A stretch of DNA of 41,752 bases from Promethearchaeota archaeon (lineage in GTDB: Archaea; Asgardarchaeota; Lokiarchaeia; Sigynarchaeales; SOKP01). Positions 25,260 to 35,900 of this stretch are shown here, one piece after another; position 1 is the stretch's first letter, and each line of letters begins with the position of its first letter. Position numbers and translations under genes: made by a program. A model generated the notes under the pieces. It ran no database searches and had not been told where the DNA came from. It was given only the letters and a program-made list of their open reading frames with translations. The stretch is taken from positions 1-41,752 of the forward strand of contig JAHLWT010000100.1 of NCBI GenBank assembly GCA_019057775.1, given 5' to 3'.

Positions 25260-26582
25260 ATGAAAAAGAAAATAGTTTTAGTCGGGGCAGGAAGCACAAG
25301 TTTTGGACCTAAAATGTTCAATGATATCTTTTTAAGTAAAGATTTGGCAGGATCTACAATTGTTCTTAATGATATAGATAAAAAGAAATTAGAAATTATT
25401 TATGAGCTTCTTAACATTGAGAATGAGAGATTAGAAAACAGGTTTAACATTGAACACACTACAGATAGAGCAAGTGCATTCCATAATGCGGTTTTTATAA
25501 TTAATTCTATAGAAGTTGGGAATCGAATGGAACTATGGCGTCAAGATTATGAGATACCAAGAAATCATGGTTCAACACAGATTTTAGGAGAATGTGGAGG
25601 TCCGGGAGGCTCATTTCACGCTTGGAGAATAATCCCTCCTATCATTGAGATAGTCAAAGATGCTGAAAAAATCTGCCCAAATGCTTTTTTCATCAATTTC
25701 TCAAACCCTATGTCTCGTGTTTGTTTAGCCATTAAAAGGAGTGTAAAGAAATTAAAATTTATAGGCCTATGCCACCAAATAAGTTTCATGATAAGGTATT
25801 TACCTCAAATATTTAATAAACCAATAAAAGATCTTAAGATGAAAGTAGCAGGACTTAATCACTTTGCTTTCTTACTAGATTTAGAAGATTCCTCAACTGG
25901 AAAAAATTTAATGGGTGATTTCAATAAAAATGCGATGACGTATTTTAAGGAGAAAGAAAATCGATTTGAATTTTCAACATTGACATTTGAAGTATTTAAG
26001 AGATTTGGCTATTTTCCTTATGTTGGAGATAACCATCTAGGTGAATATTTACAAATAGGATATGAATTCACAAAAACACAGGATATGATAGATTGGATCG
26101 ATTTTATAGATAAAGAGGGAGCTTTCATATACCGTAGATTTCTCAGATATTATGAGAAGTATAAAAAAGGAAAATATCCCCGAAGAGGAATGCTAGCTAA
26201 GAGTTCCTCAGGAGAAAGAGCTATACCAATAATAGAAGCTATATTAAATAATAAAATTTCCTATGAAACTGCTGTGAATATTCCAAATGAGGGGATAGTA
26301 AATAATTTGCCTCAAGATTTAATCCTAGAGTGCTCAGCTACCGTTGATAAAGAGGGTGTAAAAGGTCTTAAAATCGGAGATTTACCAAAAAATATCGCAG
26401 CCATGCTTCGTATCGAAGCATCAATCCAAGATTTATGTGTTGACGCAGTCCTAAAAAGATCTAAGGAAATTGCCATTGCATGTTTAGCTATTGACCCTAA
26501 CGTAGGGAGTTTTAATATGGCAGAAATCATCTTTGATGAGATGGTTGATGTACAAAAAGAATACCTCCCTAAATTCAATTAA
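25260..26582 (+). CDS. GH4-family alpha-glucosidase/galactosidase-like NAD-dependent glycosidase
   Basis: This 440-aa protein is typical for the family. NAD-binding VGAGSTSFGP opens the protein. NFSNPM (146-151), the metal ligands C171 (GLCHQ) and H201 (GLNHF), and GDNHLGEY (256-263) are the conserved GH4 catalytic features. These enzymes use NAD+ and Mn2+ for an oxidation-elimination-reduction cleavage of glycosides, usually alpha-glucosides or galactosides and often phosphorylated or uronic ones. No signal peptide, so it acts on imported substrate. AGGAAG lies upstream of the ATG. Substrate specificity is not resolvable. Confidence 0.9.
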   Translation: MKKKIVLVGAGSTSFGPKMFNDIFLSKDLAGSTIVLNDIDKKKLEIIYELLNIENERLENRFNIEHTTDRASAFHNAVFIINSIEVGNRMELWRQDYEIPRNHGSTQILGECGGPGGSFHAWRIIPPIIEIVKDAEKICPNAFFINFSNPMSRVCLAIKRSVKKLKFIGLCHQISFMIRYLPQIFNKPIKDLKMKVAGLNHFAFLLDLEDSSTGKNLMGDFNKNAMTYFKEKENRFEFSTLTFEVFKRFGYFPYVGDNHLGEYLQIGYEFTKTQDMIDWIDFIDKEGAFIYRRFLRYYEKYKKGKYPRRGMLAKSSSGERAIPIIEAILNNKISYETAVNIPNEGIVNNLPQDLILECSATVDKEGVKGLKIGDLPKNIAAMLRIEASIQDLCVDAVLKRSKEIAIACLAIDPNVGSFNMAEIIFDEMVDVQKEYLPKFN

Positions 26583-26900
26583 GAAATTTTTCCTTTACAG
26601 AATTAAATGGAACAATCGATCAATCTGGCATGGAATAATTTCAATAGTAATAGTAAGGTTAAATAATTTCAAAAGAAATTCGTAAATTTTTAATAGTAAA
26701 ATGTTTGTTTTACCCCCATTTCTAATTTTTTACCCCTAATTTCTCCTTTTTTGCCTCCGATTTGAGATCACATATTTATATCTAAAAAATGAATAATTAA
26801 ATTATAGCATAACAAAATATATAAAGCGAAATCAAATGAAATAGATTTAATAACTCATTTTGATATTTTAACTCAAGATCCAACCAATGATGTTTAAACT
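26583..26900. other. Gap between GH4 and the giant gene
   Basis: The first part has a pyrimidine-rich direct repeat, TTTTACCCC plus ATTTCT at 26708-26724 and again at 26727-26743, with T-runs that could terminate the GH4 transcript. The second part has a TATA-like AAAATATATAAAGC at about 26814-26827 that could drive the giant gene with a leader of about 50 nt. No ORF seen. Confidence 0.4.
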
Positions 26901-29900
26901 ATGAAATCGGAAAATTATAATAGTTCTGATGAGGGCTTAAAAAAAGCAACAGAATTGCTCCAAAAGGTTTGGTGGTTTTTATTCTTATTAGTGATTGCTC
27001 CCTTAGCTGTGAGTTTTGCAGGTTTTTGGATATTCGTTTATATACCGGGCGGAATATTCATACAGTCATCTCTTACAATTATAACATATATGTTTGCTCT
27101 TCTTTTCTTTTATAAAGCCTTTGACAAATATCGTAAAAAACCATTTTTCTTAAATAAGGAGAATAATCTTACTGCTAGAGTTCACATCATATTTCTTATC
27201 TCTATTTTATCATTCATTGGAGCACCAATTTTTACTCTACTTTCAAAGAATAGTGTATCCTTTGCTCTGCTTCCGTTTATAAGTTTTGCTGTTCTTTATA
27301 ACATAGTCTATTACTATTATTCTTTCCAACCTGTAGATCTTTATAATGAAACTGAACAGGAATTAAAGCACGGTATTAATCTCGAATCAATAATAAAACA
27401 ACCTAACAACTTCGTAATTGGAATTAATTATGTTAGTCATATAATTTTCTTGTATATTACTCATCTTACTGATCTCTATTGGTTTTTCCCTCTTATAACA
27501 AATCTAATACTTTACTTCATTACTTATGCTAATGCCGCAAAATATTCTAAAAGGATTAAAGAATCCATAGGAGAGAATAAACCATTTCTAAATGATTTAA
27601 CACAATATAAGCGGAGTTTTGTAATCTCAATTACAAGCTTGATCTTCATACTATTTATTCAATTGCCTTTTGTGTTTATGGCTTTTTCTGGAAAGCAATT
27701 TTCATGGCTTGAAGTACTAAATGGATCTTTCCTAAGCGTGATTTTTATTTTATTTTTTGTTAAAACAGTATTTTACATAAATTATCATTATAGCATTGCC
27801 TTCGATAGAATTAAAGATATTCAGAAAAATGAAGAACCAGAAGAACCAGAGGAAAAAATCTCATTGGTGGGTGTTAAATATCAAAAATATAGCGCATTTT
27901 CATCAGGTGTTTTAATTGGACTTATCACTTTCTTTTGTTTCTCAATAAATTCCCCATGGTTAATTCTTACGATTTTACCTTTTATCTTTATTTTTTCATA
28001 TTTGGAGCAAAAAGCCAATATTTGCCCTAAAAGATACAATAAATATATACTTCTATTAAATTCTGCTGTAATTTTAGCAGCTATATCATTCGGACTTCTT
28101 GCTGAAGTTTTCTTAAACATTCAGTTTATAATATTTTTACTGTCTTCTTATTTTATATTACAAATATTTGTCAGAACTGACTATTTCAAAAAAGAAAATA
28201 TTATTGTAATCCAAAATATACTCGCTATTGCAAGTTTTACATTAATTATTTATTCTTTTTTCGGATATACATCTTTTAATAATATCATTATCTTTGAATT
28301 TGCACTATTTGCTCCAGATTCTCTAACGATACTTATTTCTAATTTTTTAATACATGGGATATTGATTTCTATCATCTCTTTAATATCATCTTATATTTTA
28401 TATTCTCGTTTTCTTTACTCAAAACGCTCTAAATCGTTTAGAATTAGCCTTTTTGGGCATATATTGCTCCTCGAACTGTTTATTTATATTTTGATTGCTT
28501 TAAGGACTGCATTCATGATTCAAGGAGCCATATTATTCAGAGTTCTAGTTATATCAAGCTTATTATTTCCCATTATTACGATCTTATTCGTTTTTATAAA
28601 TTATTTGTTGGGAGTTTTCTCCCAAAAACATTTCATAACCTTATGCTATTATTTGTTTTGGGCTCTTATTTGCGATCTCTTTCTCTCTGTTCTATTAATT
28701 TCTCTAAATAGCTTCGTAATTTTAACTTTAGATTTCTTATTTTTATCATTTTTTAGTCAATTTATTTTAAAATTTGGTTTTAAATTGGAAAAAGTAAAGG
28801 AATCTACTTTTAACCGATTTGTTAAAATAAATTCATATTTTAAGATAATTGAGCTTTATGTTATGTGTTTCTCTCTCTTCTTCTCTTTTGCATTTGTAAA
28901 TTTAATGATTTATGATAATATTACATTATCAAGCTATTTCACTCTATTAATAATTACTTTATCTATTAACGTACTTTCTAAATTGGGTCATATATTTTCA
29001 GATTCAATAGCAATTAGAATGAACCTAATAAGCCTATTTTTTAGCGCAGGTTTAGCCTGCTATTATTCAATAGTATATACTCTTAACTCTTTCTATGTTT
29101 TTTTGATTCCATTCTTAAGTTTTTTCGCAATTCTTTATATACCGTTATATTATTTGTTCAAAAAGAAGATTTATGAAGAGATGGCATATAGAGGGATGAT
29201 GATTGATTGTGTACTACTAGCGATTTTGGTAACATTATTACCCACTATTGGTGGTTTACAACTATATCTATTAGAATTGCCTATTGATTTTTTGCTATTA
29301 ATAGATTTTACACTACTATTGTTTCCGATTATTTGTCTAATTTTGGTATTTATGAACTATATCTTGCAGGTATATTCTCAAAAGAATTCCCTGATTGTAA
29401 GTTATTATTTATTTTGGGTTTTAATTGTAGATATATTTTTAGCCATATTTCTTCTCAATTTAAATAATTATATAATTCTGTCATTAGATTTCTTATTCCT
29501 GTCTATTTTTAGCCAATTAAATTTAAAGTTTGGCTTAAAGTTAGAGAAAGTAAGAGATTCAATAACCAAACGATATTTCAAAATAAATTCTTATATCATA
29601 ACTATCGAGCTTTTTTCATTATTTTTCTTTTTCTTTTACTCGATTGTATTTCCTTTCTTTAAATCGATTGTATTAGTTAATATAGCCATATACCTAAGTA
29701 TTGCATTTTCTGCCTACTTTTCTTTGCTAATCATGACAGTATTAGTCAATTTACTTTCTAAAAATGAGATTCTATTTTCAAAGTCGATAGCTATTAAAAT
29801 TAATTTAGGAGCTTTACTATACAGCGCAGGATTAGCCTTTTATTATTCATTTCTGTTCACACTGTACACATTTTCTGAAAAAACATATTTTGTATTCTTA

Positions 29901-32900
29901 ATTCCTTTCTTATGGCTATTTGCAATACTATTTCTTCCTATCATTTATATGTTAAAGAGGAGGATTTCGGAAAAAATAGACCATTATTTTAGGGTGCGGG
30001 GCAGCGTAATAAATAGAGTCTTAATAATAAATTATATTTTATTTACATTTTTTATAACACTAATTCCTACCGTTGTCAGCTTAGAATTATACAGGATAGA
30101 TTTTCTCACCGATATTGATATTGTATCAGTGATAAATTATACATTATTTATTCTTTTTGGAATTATCACTATTACTTATTATTTGCTAAAGAAGTTTAAG
30201 AAGAAAGAGAAATATAAAACGGGGATTATCAAATCTCAAATTCTTATTGAAGTTCTCTTAACTGTTACTACTGCTTTTTATTATATCTTTATCTTGCTCT
30301 ATGTGGCTTTAAATGAACTTCTCTTTCCGTTAATTGCTGCATTAATTGCTGCATCGTGTTTCTTTTATGTACCAAGTATAATTTCTTATAAAAAAAAATA
30401 TTTTAACGAAAATATTGTTAAAAAATTCATATTAGGTAATAGTATACTTTTAAGTGGGCTAGTAATATTAATACCGAGTATTTTTGGTTTAGAATTAATG
30501 CAATTAGGACTTACGATTGATTGGATTCTAATATTCGCAATTTCTCTAGTTATATTTTTTGGGGATTTAAGATTTTTAAGGCACATAACCAAAAGTTATA
30601 ATTTATTAGAAAAGAGAATTAAATTTCTGAAACTGATGGAAGTCTTTACTTGGTTTTTAATTTCAATTCTAACAGCTCTTTATATTTTTTCTAATTTTCT
30701 AGTTGATTTATCACTTAGTAGTGCTCTTTTAATATTTTTTGTGCTGAACCTCTACACATCAAAACTTCTATATGAATATGCCAAAGAATGGCGGTTTAAT
30801 GTGTATTTACGTGAAATTGTATTTTACGGCATTATCTTTTCTTTCGCTTTTCTAATTATTTCTTCAATTCAATTCAGTAACGTTCTCAATTTATTACCAC
30901 AAGAGTTGTATTCATTAAATATACTTTTGAATCTTGGATTTCTTTTTTTATTAGCCTTATTGTTAATTAGATATATTAGTTCATTAGTAAAAATCGAATT
31001 TATTAAGATAAAGAATGGAATTGAAGTTTTTTCATGGATAATTTTTAAAATCACATTTTGCCTTTTCATATCAATAGGTTTTTCAAATTCTATTTTAAGA
31101 ATAATAGTAATATATCTCTTACTTTTCGCGTTCCTATCTCCAGTGACGCTCTCTTATTTTAGATCCTTAACAATCTTTTCGGAAGAAATTCAGCTAATTC
31201 TCAAGAAGATAATTTTAGGATTATTCATTGTTTCAATCTTAGTACTATATAGTGAATTTTTCTATAATAATACTGTAAATATATCGTTCTTCAATAACTA
31301 TAGAATTTTCCAAATACCCTTTATTTTTTCTAATCTATTTGTATATCTGTACTTCTGTCTATTAAGATACAACTCGGCTTTAGAAAATGATTCTAGCATG
31401 TATCTATATCGCTTTTACTTGTCTTCTTTTATATTATTTTTAAGTCTTCTTTATATTGATCCTATTCTCTCGATTGTATTAATTCTTTTTCCTCTTATTT
31501 TGATTCTTTCTCGGAGAAGTTTCTTCCTAGTTTTGAGATTCCTATCATATCTGTTATTAAGTTACATAATGTTTGTTGATATTATAATAATTGGTAACAG
31601 ATTTAAGCCATTAATTGCATTTAATTTAAACTTACTTGGCTTTTTTGTTTGTATATACCTCTTATCTTTAACTACAGTTTTGCTATTTTCGGTATGGTTG
31701 AATTATAGAAGAAATAATAATCTTGAGAAATTTTCTTTATATACTGCCATTTCTTCTTTGTCATTTGTATTTCTGTATTCCTATACGCCCATCTTAATTC
31801 TCTATAATATAACAATACCATTATTTATCTTCTTGTTTCTTATCGCAATTTATTTTTACCGGCATAATAATGAAATTTATAAGTGGTTTATTAAACCATG
31901 TGTGTTACTACTGATTTTTGATTTTGTCAGTTTAATTTCCTACTCATTTCTCTTCATCCAACCCACATTCAAAAGTTTCAACCCAATCCTTACCCTTACT
32001 TTATCACTTAGCATAACAGGGTTCAGCTTCATATTTTTATATAATAAGGCTCCTGTACGCTTCAGAAAAACTTCTTTCTATTTTGTTCTAATAGCTATAG
32101 TTTTCTCTTTTCCGATATTCTTGTATTTCTTCATAATCTCCTCTTTTTCTATCCCATTTTCTGATCCAATTCCAGTGATAACTGCAATTAACGTTGGAGT
32201 TTTTCTATTTTATCTTTCTTTAGGTATTTATCAGTGGAGGATTTCATGGACTATCTGGAAATCAGGTTGGTATGCATGGATGATTTTACCATTTGCTAAT
32301 TTCTTAATAATATATCAAAATCTCAGAGGAATTGACCCCCTAAAGAATTCCTTAAACTTTTTCGGAATCCCCATTACTGGTTCGTCAATTTTCGCTATAA
32401 TTATATGCTCCTTATTTTTCTTACCTGTGTTATATACAAAAATTAAAAAACATTTCTTCAAAATTATTTTTTTAGTATGGGGTGAAAGCTTGTTTTTGTT
32501 GTATTGGATTAGTCATAATTTATTTGTTAATAATTCCTTCCTAGGAAACTTATCATTCGTATTATTTGCATTTATCTTATTAATGCCTTTATTGATAAAA
32601 TTAAAATTTTGGACGATAGTATCAGTATTTTGGTTAATTTTAACAGGAATTAATATTTCATTTTTATATTTTTATCTGGATTTTATAGAGATCCCTTTTG
32701 AGATATCAATTTCAATTAATGTCTTAGTAATTGGGTTATTATTAATTGTATATTCGTTTTTTCCTAAAATAAGATCTGTAGGGATCATCCTAATAACCAG
32801 TTATGTTATATTCATCACAGGTATTTTTCTTACGATATATTTCATTTTGAACTTAATCGGCTTAGATCCCATATTTTCAATTAATTTTAGCTTAATTGCA

Positions 32901-35900
32901 ATTGGATTTAGTCTATTTTCATCTAAACCGTTAAAACTATCACTAAAAATATTTGATCAATTTCTTTCTTGGATCCTTATAATCAATTTTTCGTGGTTAA
33001 CTTATAATACTTTCAATTTACTTCCAAGAATTGGGATAACTCCCTTCTTTCTATCAGTAACTGTTTTCGGAGGACTATTCTATATTTTTAATCAATACAA
33101 AATGAGATTCAGAATTAACAAGGCAAATTCATTTCTTATAATGGTGATTGGAGCATCGTCATCAATTACATCTCTCACCTCAATTTTATTGAATCCAACT
33201 CCATTGATTTTAATTAGTATTTTTTCAGGAAGTTTTATAGTGTTTTACTATTTCTTTTTAACAGAATATCGATATATTCTCTGGTTTTTAATTCCGATCC
33301 CTATTGCATTATCGATATTAAACTCCATTATTTTATTTGAAATAATTAAGACTCTTTGGTTTTTAGCATTTTCACTAATCTATCTAACATCCTTTCAAAT
33401 TTTAATTAATATTTTCAAGAATATTGGGCGAGAAGTACCACAAGAAAGAAGGAATAGCATACTAATGCTGTTTGATGATAAAAATCAACTTAAAAAGTTT
33501 AATCTCACTTGTTTTCTTCTAAATTCTATAATATTATCTATTTTTATTTCGTATATAATTCCCCTACTAATAGATCAATTTCTATTTAGCCATCTCATTA
33601 CTGTTTATCAGATTCTAAATTTTCTGATAATTTGTCCACTTTTTATTCTATTTAGCTTAAAATACATAGAAAAATCTAAGATTGACTTAAAGATCAAAAA
33701 CCTACTCCTCTATTTCAATAAATTGAGTTTTGGAATATATCTCCTCATCTCAATAGCCTTAGCTTTTAATATTTTACTTTTTGTTGTATATATTAGTTTT
33801 GATCTAATAACTGTGGTTTTTATTTTCCTTTTAACCGTTAGTGGAGTTATATTTTTTGAATCATTCATAATAGATAGGAGAATTCTTTACTATTTAATTA
33901 ACTCAACACGAGATAAATTCATATTCTGGTCATATCTTGCATTTAGCAACACAATCTCAATATTCTTTTATTCAATCCACCTCAATATATTCTTCTTAGT
34001 GTTTTCGCTCTCACTTCTAAATCTAATTTCTCTGTACTTCCTTTCATATTTAAATATTTCAGAACAAAAAATATTTACCATGCGTTTAATTCTCGTATAT
34101 AATCTATTTATATGGGGCTCTTTCTATTTAGGATCGTTAATATCAGACGGTTTAACACTGATTTTTAAAGATTTAAGAGGTATTCCTTATTTCACTTTAC
34201 TGTTCCAAAATAGCTTTTTAATTTTATATATTTTAAGTTATTTTTTAGTTAAAGTCGATAAAAAGTTGAAATCTTCAATTGAGATCATTCTATTTACATT
34301 ATTCCAAGGATTTCTTGCTATAAATTGGGTGTATATATTTACTCTTTTTGATGTATTGAATTTTTTCATGATAGATCTGCTTCTTTTAATTGAAACATGT
34401 CTATTCTTTAGAACATTTAAATATCTTAACACTATCTCCTTTGAGGTAAAGTATCCTAAATTTTTAACTCAATCTTTCTCATTACTCGCATTACTTTTCT
34501 ATTTTGAAACAAGTCTCTTAATTTATTTCTTATTGATTGAATTAATTGGAGTTTTTGAAAGCATCCTAGTATCTCAGTTAGTGTTTTTTGTTTTTACTTT
34601 GTTAGATATTTATTTAATACGGAAGATTGAAAAAGGCTATGCACAGTTGATCCATACTGCGAGTTTCTTCGTCATTTCTTTAATGACCTTATTTACTCTA
34701 AATCAGTATGTCGTAGTATACCAAATGTTGTTAAGTTTAGAAATTTTCATTTTTGCGTTAATGCAATTTTACACTAACCACTCGTTTTTTACAGCTTTAA
34801 ACCAATTTAATCAAGATAAAGTAGAAATCAAGATAATATATAAAGTAGAAACTCTTAATAAGTTGAAAGACTCCTTTATCCATATTTTAGGAACTTGGTT
34901 CTATCTAAATATATCTTTTATCCTGCTTCAAGCATTAACTCTATTAAATGTTGACCCACAGCTAATAATTCTAAGCTTAAGCATAATAATTCATATCCTT
35001 ATGATTATTGATACTAATTTTATGAAATTCTTAGGAAAATATGCTAAGTATATAAAAGTTATTTCTTGGGCTTCAACAATGATTTCTACTACTACTTTTA
35101 TAATAGTTATTTTTTATACCTACTTTATAGGATATTTAAATACAACCATACCTCTCATCCTTTTTCTCTTAACAATTGAGACTGTTTACCTATTCAAGTT
35201 ATTGGAGTTTTGGCAATTTGTTATTTCGAATAAACAAAGAATACGGCTAATCCTTATCTATAATTTATTTATCTGGGGTTCATTTTATTTAGGATCAATA
35301 ATCTCAAACGGTATAATGATACTTTTCAACCAATTGCGTGGTATTCCTTATATCTTCTTGCTATTTCAGAACTTTACTTTACTTTTATTCGTATTAAGCT
35401 ATTTTTTGGTAAAAATAGATAAGAAGTTGAAATCTTCGATTGAAATCATTCTATTTGCATTATTTCAAGGTTTTTTTGCTATAAATTGGATTACTATTTT
35501 TTTAGTCTTCAAGGTATTGAATTTATTTCCAATTGTACTAATTGTTTTATTTGAGACAATCTTTTTCTTTGGAACTGCTAAATATCTTAATATTATTTCT
35601 TTTGAAGCAAAGTATCCCAAATTTTTATCTCAGATTTTTTCTGTTCTCACACTTCTATTATACCTTGAAACAAGTCTTTTAATGTATGGATTGATGATCG
35701 AAATTGTAAAATTAAGAGTTTTCGAAAGCATCCTTGTATCTCAGTTAATTCTTTTTGGTTTTACTTTATTAGAAATGTATTCCGTAAAGAAAATTAAGAG
35801 GAAGTTTGCTCAATTAATTCATACTGTTAGCTATTTTGTAGTATCGTTAATGATTTTCCTAATTTTAAATCAGTATATCGTACAAAATCCAATCCTGCTA

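Noticed and set aside
21954..26582. Single sugar-use operon of MFS, aminotransferase and GH4
   Set aside because: Gaps of 170 and 650 bp, an antisense small gene between them and separate start signals argue against one transcript.
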